NCBI RefSeq assembly: GCF_037031225.1
Contig: NZ_JAYEZN010000001.1
Location: 1,240,001-1,304,000, forward strand
Direction of reading: 5' to 3'
Origin: Halorientalis sp. LT38
Lineage (GTDB): Archaea > Halobacteriota > Halobacteria > Halobacteriales > Haloarculaceae
Length of the DNA stretch: 64,000 nt
Shown: in pieces, positions 49,756-58,585 of the stretch
Numbering within the stretch: the stretch's first letter is position 1
Layout: every line of letters starts with the position of its first letter
Notes under the pieces: model-generated
Told to the model about the DNA's origin: nothing
The model's input: only the letters and a program-made list of their open reading frames with translations
Database searches by the model: none
Translations under genes and position numbers: made by a program

Positions 49756-50754
49756 ATGAATCAACTCGTCGACGGCGAGTGGCAGACGGAAGCGTACGAA
49801 TCCACCAACGAGGAGGGCGAGTTCGAGCGGGGCACCACGACCTTCCGGGACCGCATTCAGGACGATCCGGACGCGCGGTTCCCCGCCGAGGCCGGCCGCT
49901 ATCACCTCTACGTCTCCTACGCGTGCCCGTGGGCCCACCGGACGCTGCTGGTGCGGGCGCTCAAGGGACTCGAAGACGCGATCACGGTGGACGTGGTCGA
50001 CCCCTACCGCGCCGAGGACGGCTGGCAGTTCACGCCCGAAAAGGAGGGCTGCACCCCCGACTCGATCAACGGGTTCGACTACCTGCGGGAGGCCTACGTC
50101 GAGGCCGACCCGGAGGCCACGGGCCGCGTGACGGTGCCGGTTCTGTGGGACAAACAGGAAGGGACGATCGTCAACAACGAGTCCGCGGAGATCCTGCGGA
50201 TGCTCGACACCGAGATGGGGTCGGTCGCGGACCGGAACGTGGACCTCTATCCGGAGGGCTACCGCGAGGCGGTCGACCGGATCATCGAGGAGATCTACGA
50301 ACCGATCAACAACGGCGTCTACCGCGCCGGGTTCGCGAAGAGCCAGTCGGCCTACGACGACGCAGTCGCCGACCTGTTCGACGCACTCGATCACTGGGAC
50401 GAGGTGCTCGGCGAGCAGCGCTACCTCGCCGGCGACCGCCTGACCGAGGCGGACGTCTGCATGTTCACGACTCTCGTCCGGTTCGACGAGGTCTACCACA
50501 CCCACTTCATGTGCAACAAGCGGCACATCCACGAGTACGACAATCTCTGGCCGTATCTGCGCGACCTCTACCAGACGCCGGGCATCGCAGAGACCGTGGA
50601 CATGGACCACATCAAGGAGCACTACTACACGACCCACCCGGACGTGACCCCCTCGGGAATCGTCGCCGTCGGTCCCGATCTGGACTTCGACGCCGAACAC
50701 GACCGCGACGAGTTGCCGGGGGCGCCGCCCGAGGACCTGCTACCGCTGGCCTGA
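49756..50754 (+). CDS. Glutathionyl-hydroquinone reductase-like protein (Xi-class GST)
   Basis: A 332-residue protein of the Xi-class glutathione transferase family (YqjG/ECM4). The N-terminal block [31 protein letters not shown] contains the catalytic Cys (SYACPWAHR), and [24 protein letters not shown] is the typical GSH-domain end. The helical C-terminal domain has [15 protein letters not shown]-like and [24 protein letters not shown] elements. The ATG at 49756 ([10 protein letters not shown]) is used. Haloarchaea use gamma-glutamylcysteine rather than glutathione, so the reductant may differ. Its end overlaps the convergent methyltransferase by 15 bases. Confidence 0.88.
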   Translation: MNQLVDGEWQTEAYESTNEEGEFERGTTTFRDRIQDDPDARFPAEAGRYHLYVSYACPWAHRTLLVRALKGLEDAITVDVVDPYRAEDGWQFTPEKEGCTPDSINGFDYLREAYVEADPEATGRVTVPVLWDKQEGTIVNNESAEILRMLDTEMGSVADRNVDLYPEGYREAVDRIIEEIYEPINNGVYRAGFAKSQSAYDDAVADLFDALDHWDEVLGEQRYLAGDRLTEADVCMFTTLVRFDEVYHTHFMCNKRHIHEYDNLWPYLRDLYQTPGIAETVDMDHIKEHYYTTHPDVTPSGIVAVGPDLDFDAEHDRDELPGAPPEDLLPLA

Positions 50755-52818
50755 GTCCTCGCGGACCAGCGGGGCGGCGCCACATTGGTCCGACTCGACG
50801 CGGCGCTCGACCATCTCCGTTCTGAGGCGTCGACACGCATCGACCCCGAGGCCCGAATCGATGGCCGCCAGAACCAGTCGGTCCAGGCGGTCGTGCGCGG
50901 CGGACTCGCCCGCCAGCAGATCGTCCGTCGCGGCGACGACCTCGCTGCGGGTGTCGGCGTCGAACGCCAGCGGGTCGGGGATCGGGAGCGTCTCCAGTTC
51001 GTAGGTCATCACCTGGAGGGCGCCGCCGCCCTCGCTGCGGCCCCAGCACTCCAGAATCGCGGCGGTGACGGTCGCGTTGAGCACGCCCAGCGTCGCCCGC
51101 TCCAGTTCGCCGGAGCCAATCGAGCGGTCCTGGGGCGGGTCGTCGACGCGGAGGCAGTCGACGGCGTTGCTCGCCAGCAGGCCGTCGGGGTTGGCGATCA
51201 CCGGCACTCGCTCGTCGAAGAACTTCGGGACGAACACGTCGGGCGCCGAGCGGTCGCCGAGGTCGAACCAGACGCGCCGGGCCGCACAGGACGTTCGTTC
51301 GTGGAATCCCCGGCGCTCGCCCCACGCCACGTAGTCGGCGAGGGCGTCGTATCCGTCCCGTTCGAGCGCCGCCCGGACGGCATGGGCCGGATCGTCGGAG
51401 TCGCGCTCTTCCAGCACCTCGACCACGTAGTCGTGGACGTCAAGCAGGTACCGGTCGGTGTCGGCGGCGGTGACGACCCGGCCGTCGACGTCGCGGATGC
51501 TCTTGATGGCCGGGGCGAGAAAGCGGTCGTCGATGGCCGCGGCGCGGCCGTCGGCGTCGAGGAAGAAGAAGTCGTTCGCGCCGGTCATGATCCCGCGGTG
51601 GACGGTGCAGCGCTCGCCCAGCGGGACGAGCGAGTCGTTGGCGAGCAGGCGGATGATCGGTGCCGGGGCGTCCAGATAGGGGGCGAGTTTCGCGGACTCG
51701 CGGTCGGCGAGTCGCTCCTGTCGGACGGTGACGCGACGGGCGTCGTCGGTCCTGTGGCTGGTCAGGCCGTCGTCGCGGGCCGTCGCGTCCGCGCCCTCGA
51801 TCAGGTCGAGCAGGCGGGAGACCGAGACCTGCTCGTCGAGGCGGACGAACCGAGCAGGGCTGGCTCGGCGGCGGTCGGGGTCGGCGCATCGCTCGGCCAG
51901 GAGGAGGACGGCGTCGACGACGGCGTCGTCGAACACCGGTGCGCCGAAGCCGACGACGGCGGCGAGCCGGTAGTGGTCGAAGATGAACCGCTGGAAGGTG
52001 GCCCCGTATCGCGTGGTGAGCCACTTGTTCGGGACGACGACGGCCAGGCGGCCCCCGTCGCGGAGGAAGCGGGTGGCGTGGGTCACGAAGTAGACGTAGG
52101 CGTCGCTGCGCCGGCTCAGCGCGCGGTCGCCGTCGCGGTAGGGGCGGTCGCCGTCGGGGCCGAACGAAGCGAGGTGCGCCCGGAGGCGGTCGACGTCGGC
52201 GTCCTCCTGGCGGACGTAGGGCGGATTGGCGACGACGGCGTCGAAGCGGCCGGCGACCACGCCCTCGTCGGTCACCGCGACCGAGCGGTCGGCGTCGGGC
52301 TCGACGGCGAAGAAGTCCGTCTCGTAGAGGCGACAGCGGGCGTCCGGGCCCGCGTCGGTCGCGTCGAGCAGGCGGTGGGCGGACAGCGAGAGCGCGACCG
52401 GGTCGGTGTCGACGCCGACGACCCGCCGGAGCCGGTCGGCCGGCGACAGCTCCGGGTGGAGGGCGGCGAGTCGGCGCGTAGCGGCGACGGGGAAGGCGCC
52501 GCTCCCGACCGCCGGGTCGAGGACGCGCGGCGGACGGTCGTCCGGCCGCGGCCGGATCGCCCAGCGACAGAGCGCCGTCGCGACGACCGGATCGGTGACG
52601 AAGTGGCCGTCGGCGCGGCGGCGCTCGGCGGAGAGCGAGCGCTGGTAGCCGTCGGCCACGTCGTCTGTAGCAATCGTCTCGGCGAGGTTCGCGAGTCGCT
52701 GGCGAACCGCCGCGGCGTCGGTGGCCGTCGCGAGCCAGTCGGGCCGGGACCGGTCGCCCGCGGCGTCGGCGACGGCCGCGACCCGCGCGTCGAGCGCCTC
52801 GGTCGGCTGCTCGGACAT
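50740..52818 (-). CDS. N6-adenine DNA methyltransferase, Eco57I/TaqI-like, apparently without a partner nuclease
   Basis: A 692-residue protein. Motif I VLDPAVGSGAFPVAATRRL and motif IV DAVVANPPYVRQ (NPPY) define an N6-adenine methyltransferase. The C-terminal half (about 330-690) is a target-recognition region of Eco57I type with LFFHRG-like and ERDGYDALADYVAWGER segments. The start at 52818 (MSEQPTEALDARV) is preferred to 52884. No nuclease motif (PD..ExK) is seen in it, and no restriction gene stands next to it in this window, so it may be an orphan methylase. Its end overlaps the transferase gene by 15 bases. Confidence 0.8.
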   Translation of the reverse strand: MSEQPTEALDARVAAVADAAGDRSRPDWLATATDAAAVRQRLANLAETIATDDVADGYQRSLSAERRRADGHFVTDPVVATALCRWAIRPRPDDRPPRVLDPAVGSGAFPVAATRRLAALHPELSPADRLRRVVGVDTDPVALSLSAHRLLDATDAGPDARCRLYETDFFAVEPDADRSVAVTDEGVVAGRFDAVVANPPYVRQEDADVDRLRAHLASFGPDGDRPYRDGDRALSRRSDAYVYFVTHATRFLRDGGRLAVVVPNKWLTTRYGATFQRFIFDHYRLAAVVGFGAPVFDDAVVDAVLLLAERCADPDRRRASPARFVRLDEQVSVSRLLDLIEGADATARDDGLTSHRTDDARRVTVRQERLADRESAKLAPYLDAPAPIIRLLANDSLVPLGERCTVHRGIMTGANDFFFLDADGRAAAIDDRFLAPAIKSIRDVDGRVVTAADTDRYLLDVHDYVVEVLEERDSDDPAHAVRAALERDGYDALADYVAWGERRGFHERTSCAARRVWFDLGDRSAPDVFVPKFFDERVPVIANPDGLLASNAVDCLRVDDPPQDRSIGSGELERATLGVLNATVTAAILECWGRSEGGGALQVMTYELETLPIPDPLAFDADTRSEVVAATDDLLAGESAAHDRLDRLVLAAIDSGLGVDACRRLRTEMVERRVESDQCGAAPLVREDSGQR

Positions 52819-53192
52819 CGTTACCGTGTGTCGTGCTCCAGCTGCATATAGCTCACAGCGATCCGTGAGTCGCGGGAGCGACACCTCGTCGTCGGCAGGA
52901 ACGCGTCGTCAGGCCCGCGGGGTGCGGTGACTCAGCACCTGTTCGTCGTGGTCAGTCCGGCTCCCTGTCTCGGGTCGTTCCGCGACCAGCGGAACGACCG
53001 GCGCCCCCGTGTTCTCGGCGTCCGTGTAGCGTCGTGTCATGGATACTCCCGGCGACGGACGGGACCCCCCAGCCCCACCGATCGTCGCCGTAGTCTATCA
53101 CGAACGTTCATTCGATATAAACGTATCCATCTCTCGCGGCGCAATTAAAGATTCGAGCCAACATCTTTCCGGGTCGCGACCGCAGGGGACGC
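52819..53192. other. Intergenic stretch without a recognised gene
   Basis: 374 bases between the methyltransferase and the aldo/keto reductase. The only features are AT-rich segments near 53113-53124 (CGATATAAACG) and 53141-53150 (AATTAAAG), one of which probably serves the reductase gene. No RNA gene or repeat was recognised. Confidence 0.5.
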
Positions 53193-54044
53193 ATGATCGA
53201 GAACCGCAGCGACACCTTCGACGTCGGCGGCGAACTGACCGTCCACCGGCTCGGATTCGGGGCGATGCGCCTCTGCGGTGAGGGGATCGTCGGCCCGCCC
53301 GCAGACGAGGGGCGGGCCCGCGCGGTCGTCCAGCGCGCGGTCGAACTCGGCGTCGACTTCGTCGACACGGCCGACTCCTACGGGCCGGGCGTCAGCGAGC
53401 GGCTCATCCGCGAGGCCGGCGTGACCGAGGACGTCGCGGTCGCGACGAAGGCCGGCCTCCTGCGCAACCGCGACGGCGACTGGCTCCCCCACGGCGACCC
53501 GGACTATATTCGCAACCAGGTGCTCGTGAGTCTGGATCGACTGGGCGTCGACGAGATCGACCTCTACCAGTTCCACCGGCCCGACCCGGACACGCCCTTC
53601 GAGGAGTCGGTCGAAGCCTTCGCCGAACTGAAAGACGAGGGGCTGGTCCGCCACGTCGGCCTGAGCAACGTCGACGTCGAGCAACTGGAGACCGCCCGCG
53701 ACGTGGTGGACGTGGCGACCGTCCAGAACGAGTACAACCCCGGCGACAGGGAGGGCGATAGGGGCTCGGCGAGAGTGCTGGACGCCTGCGAGGAGTACGG
53801 CATCGGCTTCATCCCGTGGTTCCCGCTCGGCGGCGGCGAACTCGACGAGAAGGCGGACGTGATCGCGGACGTCGCGGAAGAGCGCGACGCCACCCCCGAG
53901 CAGGTCACGCTGGCCTGGCACCTGCAGCACTCGCCGGTGACTCTGCCGATCCCGGGGACCTCGAGCGTCGAGCACCTCGAGGAGAACGTCGCTGCCACCG
54001 AGATCAGGTTGACCGACGAGGAACTCGCCCGGATCGGCGAGTGA
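53193..54044 (+). CDS. Aldo/keto reductase
   Basis: A 283-residue TIM-barrel NADPH-dependent oxidoreductase. FGAMRLCGEG, VDFVDTADSYGPGVSERLIREAG (catalytic Tyr and Asp), VATKAGLLRN (catalytic Lys), LYQFHRPDP (His), VGLSNVDVEQLE and WHLQHSPVTLPIPGTSSVEHLEENV are all in order. All four catalytic residues are present. The gene starts after an AT-rich promoter patch and converges on the cupin. The physiological aldehyde or ketone cannot be told from sequence. Confidence 0.92.
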   Translation: MIENRSDTFDVGGELTVHRLGFGAMRLCGEGIVGPPADEGRARAVVQRAVELGVDFVDTADSYGPGVSERLIREAGVTEDVAVATKAGLLRNRDGDWLPHGDPDYIRNQVLVSLDRLGVDEIDLYQFHRPDPDTPFEESVEAFAELKDEGLVRHVGLSNVDVEQLETARDVVDVATVQNEYNPGDREGDRGSARVLDACEEYGIGFIPWFPLGGGELDEKADVIADVAEERDATPEQVTLAWHLQHSPVTLPIPGTSSVEHLEENVAATEIRLTDEELARIGE

Positions 54045-54392
54045 TCACTCCTCGCGGTCGGTCCAGAAGTCGAAGGAGCGCCCGGGCGTGAAGATATCGA
54101 GGCCCACCGCGGTCTCCTCGCCCGTGTTCTCGACGCGGTGGGACTCCCAGGGTTCGAGATACACCGAGTCGTACTGTTCCAGGGTCGCCGCGTCGTCCTC
54201 GGTGTGAACTGTGAGTTCGCCGGCGAGGACGAGACAGACCTGGCCGTTCTCGTGGTCGTGCATCGGCGAGGAGTGCCCCGGCGGTTTCTCGAACCACTCC
54301 AGGCTGGCGTCGTCGCTGCCGGCGAGGGCGACGCGCCGCCAGCCCGCGTCGGGTTCGTACGTCTCGGCCGCGTCGAAGTCCACGCGTTCCAT
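54045..54392 (-). CDS. Cupin-domain protein
   Basis: A 115-residue single-domain cupin. The two cupin blocks are visible: HSSPMHDHENGQVCLVLAGELTVH (with G.....HxH...E-type ligands, here HDH and a Gln in place of Glu) and SVYLEPWESHRVENTGEETAVGLDIF (H of the second block). The metal site thus has a Gln where a Glu is most common. It converges with the aldo/keto reductase, and the two stops touch. Such proteins range from sugar isomerases to regulators, so no reaction is assigned. Confidence 0.8.
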   Translation of the reverse strand: MERVDFDAAETYEPDAGWRRVALAGSDDASLEWFEKPPGHSSPMHDHENGQVCLVLAGELTVHTEDDAATLEQYDSVYLEPWESHRVENTGEETAVGLDIFTPGRSFDFWTDREE

Positions 54393-54507
54393 GACCGGCG
54401 ATTCGGCCGGGCGGTCGGAGTAGCCTTCGATTCGAAGCGTCGGACCGCATGCCAGGCGTCAGACGGCCCCCGGTGATTTTTGGGCGCTCGGCCGCTCTCT
54501 CCGAGTA

Positions 54508-55254
54508 ATGACCGAGGAGAGGCGGTACCTCGGTGTCGTCGAGACCGACGGCGAGTGGCTGGCGGTCGCCTTCGCCGCGGACGGGTTCGACCACGCCGAC
54601 GTGTTCCCGGAGATCGGCAGCGTCTGGGCGCGCTACGAGGAGATCGCCGAGTCGATCCTGGTCGACGTCCCGATCGGCCTCCGCGAGGCGGGTGACGGAC
54701 CACGGCCGGCCGATGCCGCGGCCCGTGCGGTCCTCGGGCCGCGGGCCGAGGCCGTCGTCGACCCGCCGGTCCGGGAGGCGGCGCGGAAACGGCGCTATCC
54801 GGCGGCCGCACGGGTCATGGAACGCAAGACCGGGCGCGAACTCTCGCGGCCGGCCTTCGAGCGAAGCGACGCGATCGTCGCGCTCGACGACCTCCTGCAG
54901 GAGGTGTCGGCGGCCCGACCGGTGTTCGTGGAGGCGGACCCGGAGGTCTGTTTCCGGGCTTTCGCCGGGACGACATTGGAAGAAGATCCAGACACCGCCG
55001 CGGGCTACGCCGAACGGATGCGTGCGCTGGCGACGTTCGACCGGGACGCGCCGCCGGTCGTGCAGGAAGCCGCCGAGGCCACTGCGGGCCACGCCGTCAG
55101 CGTCCGCGACGTGCTCGACGCGGTGGCGCTGGGGTACACCGCCCGTCCCGGCCCCGGTTCGCTCCGGCGGCTCCCGGCGGACCCCCCGACGGACCCGACG
55201 GGGCTCCCGCTGGGGACGGTCTACCGGGCGGAGACGCCGCTCGAGGAGGCGTAA
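54508..55254 (+). CDS. DUF429 protein, predicted RNase H-like nuclease
   Basis: A 248-residue protein of the DUF429 family. YLGVVETDGEWLAVAF, ILVDVPIGLREAG (the Asp at the start of the fold's central strand), PRPADAAARAVLG, FVEADPEVCFRAF and VRDVLDAVALGYTA follow the family's order. DUF429 proteins have the RNase H-like fold and may be nucleases; the acidic residues expected for metal binding are D in VDVP, E in EADPE and D in VLDAVAL. No relation to the neighbours is apparent. Confidence 0.75.
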   Translation: MTEERRYLGVVETDGEWLAVAFAADGFDHADVFPEIGSVWARYEEIAESILVDVPIGLREAGDGPRPADAAARAVLGPRAEAVVDPPVREAARKRRYPAAARVMERKTGRELSRPAFERSDAIVALDDLLQEVSAARPVFVEADPEVCFRAFAGTTLEEDPDTAAGYAERMRALATFDRDAPPVVQEAAEATAGHAVSVRDVLDAVALGYTARPGPGSLRRLPADPPTDPTGLPLGTVYRAETPLEEA

Positions 55255-55317
55255 GCGCGCGAGCGATCGGCAGCGCTGTCGCTCAGAGCCTGATAAATGA
55301 AGAACGCTGTCGACAGA

Positions 55318-55512
55318 TTACAGGCGGGTGACGTTGGTCGCCCGCGGACCCTTGTCGGCCTGCTCGATGTCGAATTCGACTTCCTGTCCCTCTTCGAGGT
55401 CCGGGCCGCCGACGTCTTCCATGTGGAAGAATACGTCCTCGTCCGCGTCCTCTGTGTCGATGAAACCGTAACCGCCTGTGTCGTTGAAGAAATCAACCGT
55501 ACCGTTTGCCAT
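55318..55512 (-). CDS. cspA: Cold-shock domain protein
   Basis: A 64-residue single-stranded nucleic-acid-binding protein. GTVDFFNDTGGYGFIDTEDADEDVFFHMEDVGG contains the RNP1 (GYGFID) and RNP2 (DVFFH) motifs, and EGQEVEFDIEQADKGPRATNV completes the beta barrel. A TATA box 27-33 bases upstream of 55512 supports this start and leaderless transcription. It is strongly acidic, as haloarchaeal cold-shock proteins are. Confidence 0.95.
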   Translation of the reverse strand: MANGTVDFFNDTGGYGFIDTEDADEDVFFHMEDVGGPDLEEGQEVEFDIEQADKGPRATNVTRL

Positions 55513-55537
55513 TGCTCTTGAACACATGCGAGCGACT

Positions 55538-55545
55538 CTTATAAC
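55538..55545 (-). promoter_or_regulatory. TATA box of the cold-shock gene
   Basis: The minus strand reads GTTATAAG, centred about 29 bases before the ATG at 55512. The neighbouring sequence is GC-rich, so the box stands out. Confidence 0.55.
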
Positions 55546-55640
55546 CCTTCCGAGACAGCAAGTACCGTGCCTTCGAGGGTAATATGCCGCCGTCGACGTC
55601 GAGGGCCAGTACTACGGCGCCCGGCCTCGAAGGACGAGGC

Positions 55641-55958
55641 GTGCCGGAAGACACCGACGACGTCGATCCGGGGACGATGGACCGGAGCGAGCTCGCCGCT
55701 GCGCTCCACGCCCACCTGGCCGCGACCGAGCAGTTGCCGATCGATCCCACAGCGAACCGGTGGCTCGGCGAAGCGCAGGCCGCGGCCGCCGACGTGGCCG
55801 ACGGGACGGCCCCCGACCGGGCAGTCGAGAAGCGAGCCCGACAGGTGCGGCGGCTCCTGGAGAACGCGGGTGATCCCGCCAACGCCGACGCCGTCCGGCA
55901 CCTCGACGCGGCGTCGGCGATCGCAGAGGAACTGATCGCTCGGGCCGACGACGCGTAG
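55641..55958 (+). CDS. Small helical protein of unknown function
   Basis: A protein of about 105 residues, mostly helical: SELAAALHAHLAATEQLPIDPTANRWLGEAQAAAADVADG and AVEKRARQVRRLLENAGDPANADAVRHLDAASAIAEELI. GTG at 55641, ATG at 55677 and an earlier ATG at 55584 are all possible starts; the first of these seems best because it keeps the acidic lead that fits the rest. No family is recognised. It lies divergent to the cold-shock gene. Confidence 0.5.
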   Translation: MPEDTDDVDPGTMDRSELAAALHAHLAATEQLPIDPTANRWLGEAQAAAADVADGTAPDRAVEKRARQVRRLLENAGDPANADAVRHLDAASAIAEELIARADDA

Positions 55959-55993
55959 GAGCGGTCGGGCGTTCGTGAAGCTGGTTGATGAGT

Positions 55994-56332
55994 TTATGGT
56001 CGCAGGTAGGCGTAGCCCTCGTCCTGAAGGCGAGTCACCTCGACGGCGCCCTCGGGGACGGTCTCGACGCCCTCGACGAGGTCCGATTCGTCCATGTCCA
56101 TCATCTCGAGCGTGTTCGAGCAGGCGCTGACCGCGACGTCGTCGTCGAGCAGCGCCCGTACCGTCTCGGCGTTCTCGCCGTCGGCCACGATCGACTGCAC
56201 CCCACCGGCCTGGACGACGATGGCGACGTCGTCGATGCTACCCGACTCGTCGTCGAGGAGGTTGCGAGCGATCGCGAGGCCGGTCTCCTGTTCGCCCTCG
56301 TCGCCGGAGACTAGGTGGACCACTGTTCGCAT
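55994..56332 (-). CDS. DsrE family protein
   Basis: A 112-residue protein of the DsrE/F fold. The N-terminus TVVHLVSGDEGEQETGLAIARNLL and VAIVVQAGGVQSIVADGENAETVRALLDDDVAVSACSNTLEMMDMDESDLVEGVETV are typical; the Cys of VSACSNTLE is at the active-site position of these sulfur-relay proteins. No partner (DsrF/H or TusA) is adjacent, so it is likely a stand-alone redox or sulfur carrier. Confidence 0.8.
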   Translation of the reverse strand: MRTVVHLVSGDEGEQETGLAIARNLLDDESGSIDDVAIVVQAGGVQSIVADGENAETVRALLDDDVAVSACSNTLEMMDMDESDLVEGVETVPEGAVEVTRLQDEGYAYLRP

Positions 56333-56421
56333 GGCTCACCATCCGCTCTCGATGGGGGAATGCGTGCTGCCTGCACATCCCGGCCGGGGGCGACGATCGT
56401 CGAGCAACCGACTGGTCGGGG

Positions 56422-57087
56422 TCAGACGTGGGGGATGATCTCGTCGAGGACGTACTCGAGGTAGCTGGTCGAGTCGAACTCCGTCGGGCGGTAGACCTCG
56501 ACGTAGCCACTCCGGGAGGCAGTCATCTTCACCTGCGCGTCCCCGTAGGCGTGGGACAGTCCGAGCTGGTTGAGCGTCGACTCTTCGAGGATGGCCTCGA
56601 GGTCGTAGTCGGTCCGGAGGTCCGCGCCGTGGACGGTGCCGTTGACGGCGTCGTCACCGGTGCCGTAGAACCCCGCTTTCCACGGCGTCGCGCCGTCCTT
56701 GCGGTCGAAGAAACCGTCGAGGTCCACCGTCGCCCGGGACACGTCGGTGCCGGTCTCCGCGCCGATGAGGTCGAACGCGAAGGTTCCGTCGCCGCTGCCG
56801 ACCACGACGAACTCGCCGGGGACGCCGACGAACTCGGTGTGGCGCGTCACCGTCTCCTCACGGTCGGTGACGGTGATCTCCCCGCCGTCGATCGACGCCC
56901 GAGTCCGGTCCGCGAGCACGTCTGCCGCGCCGCGGCCGGCGAAGGCCACCTCCCCGCCCGAGAGCGAAAACACGCGATCGATCACGAGACACCGCTCCAG
57001 GTCGTGATCGTCCTCGGTGACCGTCTCCGTGACCGAGTTGATCGCGTCGAACGAGCCATCGACAACGCCGAGCACTCCCGCTTTCAT
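56422..57087 (-). CDS. Haloarchaeal protein of unknown function
   Basis: A 221-residue acidic, beta-rich protein. I do not recognise a family. It begins KAGVLGVVDGSFDAINSVTETVTEDDHDLERCLVIDRVFSLSGGEVAFAG and has a second part SYLEYVLDEIIPHV at the end. The ATG at 57087 is favoured because a TATA-like GTTATATC on the minus strand (57114-57121) is about 30 bases upstream, whereas the ATG at 57102 is too near that box. It is probably a leaderless transcript. Confidence 0.55.
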   Translation of the reverse strand: MKAGVLGVVDGSFDAINSVTETVTEDDHDLERCLVIDRVFSLSGGEVAFAGRGAADVLADRTRASIDGGEITVTDREETVTRHTEFVGVPGEFVVVGSGDGTFAFDLIGAETGTDVSRATVDLDGFFDRKDGATPWKAGFYGTGDDAVNGTVHGADLRTDYDLEAILEESTLNQLGLSHAYGDAQVKMTASRSGYVEVYRPTEFDSTSYLEYVLDEIIPHV

Positions 57088-57113
57088 TTGTACCTGCCAC
57101 ATCAAAGCCGGAT

Positions 57114-57121
57114 GATATAAC
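57114..57121 (-). promoter_or_regulatory. TATA box of the 56422-57087 gene
   Basis: The minus strand reads GTTATATC about 30 bases before the ATG at 57087, and this decides between two possible start codons. Confidence 0.5.
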
Positions 57122-57319
57122 GGTTGACCCCGACTTGGGCAGCCGAGCGCGGTGACGATCACCGCTGAGCGCGTGGTGCAGAATCCGCTCGGCGTCGTTT
57201 CAGTGGCACCACACGTCGTTCGCAGGAACGTGCGGCCTCGGATTTGAACCGCTGCTTGTGAGTCCGGGCGTGCGACCCTCCTGGCCGTTCCGGACCGGAC
57301 ACGACGTGATGTCAGCCGC

Positions 57320-57348
57320 GGGCGAGTCCGCAGGCGACTCGCCCGCGC
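57320..57348 (-). terminator. 11-bp hairpin at the end of the oxidoreductase gene
   Basis: Arms GCGGGCGAGTC (57320-57330) and GACTCGCCCGC (57338-57348) enclose a 7-base loop. The hairpin begins at the base after the stop codon of the minus-strand gene at 57349-57750. No T-run follows, so it may protect the 3' end or slow polymerase rather than end transcription alone. Confidence 0.5.
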
Positions 57349-57750
57349 TCAGTCCGGACTGCGCTCTACGACTCGTCGGGGTTCGATCTCCAGTATCACC
57401 CGGGTCAGATCCGCGTGGAGACCCTCCGGTTTCCCGCGGTCTTTGTACCGACGCCAGAGTTTGTCGTCGTGTTCGTCTGCGCCCTCCTCGGTGATCGCCA
57501 CGCACTCCCCGCGTACCTCCACGTATCGTCCGGGGTCGTCGGGGTCGGTCACGAGCACGTCGACCCGTGGGTCGCGCTCTACGTTCTTCACCTTCCGGCG
57601 GCCCCGAGCGGTGTTTACGAGGATGCGGTCGCCGTCGTGGTCCACCCACACGACCGACTGCTGGGGGGACCCGTCGGGATTGAGCGTCGCGATGACGCCG
57701 TGGGCGGTACTCTCGAACAGTTCGACGAACTGGTCTGAGATTCGCTCCAT
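57349..57750 (-). CDS. PPOX-type F420/FMN-dependent oxidoreductase
   Basis: A 133-residue split-barrel flavin or F420 binding protein of the pyridoxamine-phosphate-oxidase-like group. TAHGVIATLNPDGSPQQSVVWVDHDGDRILVNTARGRRKVKNVERDPRVDVLVTDPDDPGRYVEVRGE is the typical sequence, with the RRKVKN cofactor-binding stretch. The C-terminal YVEVRGECVAITEEGADEHDDKLWRRYKD follows. Haloarchaea have F420, so F420 dependence is plausible but not proven here. Confidence 0.85.
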   Translation of the reverse strand: MERISDQFVELFESTAHGVIATLNPDGSPQQSVVWVDHDGDRILVNTARGRRKVKNVERDPRVDVLVTDPDDPGRYVEVRGECVAITEEGADEHDDKLWRRYKDRGKPEGLHADLTRVILEIEPRRVVERSPD

Positions 57751-57889
57751 TGGCGCCTAATCGTAACGGGGGGTTGTAAACGTACTCTCGGACGGGGAAC
57801 GCGTCGATCGCAGATCGGCACGGCTGCTCCCGGTCATCGATCGACCGGTGAGCGGATGCCGGCTTTCAGCGAGGACGAGAGCGGGGGGC

Positions 57890-58267
57890 TCAGTCGTGTG
57901 GCAGGAGTACGATCATCTTCCAGCCATCCCCGGTCCGCCGGAAGACGTGGGTCGTGACCAGGCGTTCGAGCACCGCGTCGTCGCCCGTGTACCGCACCCA
58001 GTCGACCCGAACGCGGGCCCTGTCGTCGGCGACGACCTCGACGTCGACTTCCTCGGCCTCCGAATACGCGTACCCCCGCTCTTCCAGCGAGTCGAGGATG
58101 GCCCCGAAGAGGTCCGCGACGGCGTCCCGGCTTTCGAGCATGTGAACCCTCTCCGCCACCAGCAGCGCCGGTTCGTGGAAGTGCGCGGCGATGGCTTCGG
58201 GGTCGCCGTCTGAGAAGGTTTCGGCGTAGTCGTGGACGAACTCGCGGACCGCCCGTTCGGTATCCAT
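57890..58267 (-). CDS. NTF2-like/SnoaL-like small protein
   Basis: A 125-residue cone-shaped alpha+beta protein. FVHDYAETFSDGDPEAIAAHFHEPALLVAERVHMLESRDAVADLFGAILDSLEERGYAYSEAEEVDVEVVADDRARVRVDWVRYTGDDAVLERLVTTHVFRRTGDGWKMIVLLPHD has the NTF2-like helix-strand order. The ATG at 58267 (MDTERAVREFVHDYAETF) is used. No catalytic pattern is clear; many members are ligand-binding or enzymes acting on ring compounds. Confidence 0.8.
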   Translation of the reverse strand: MDTERAVREFVHDYAETFSDGDPEAIAAHFHEPALLVAERVHMLESRDAVADLFGAILDSLEERGYAYSEAEEVDVEVVADDRARVRVDWVRYTGDDAVLERLVTTHVFRRTGDGWKMIVLLPHD

Positions 58268-58585
58268 ACTCCCAACACGTCCCCGCCGGTGAAGGTTCTG
58301 TCCGTCGGGGCCGGCAGTGGCGCTTTGACGGGGAACGGCAGCGGTGGTCGGGGCGCGAATCCGAGTGAATCCGGGATTCCGCTCCCCGGATCGTGTACCT
58401 GGAGCAGCGGTCCTCAGTCGAGTGCGCACCCGGTCCGAGTTCCGGTCGCGGCGACGACGGTGGAACGGCCGAGAGTCGACCACCGAAACCGACGGCCGGG
58501 ATCGTCAGTCACTGCCTGGATGGCGCCGGCCAGTTCCGCTCCGGTGGACGGACGAGTACAAGGGCACGGAACACGAAGTGAGGGT
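58268..58585. other. Intergenic stretch without a recognised gene
   Basis: 318 bases between the NTF2-like gene and the small membrane gene. It is GC-rich without clear TATA boxes or repeats, and the frames on both strands lack family resemblance. Confidence 0.45.

Noticed and set aside
57235-57260. tRNA T-loop-like string GGTTCAAATCC on the minus strand
   Set aside because: The T-stem does not pair beyond three bases and no acceptor, D or anticodon arms are found on either side.
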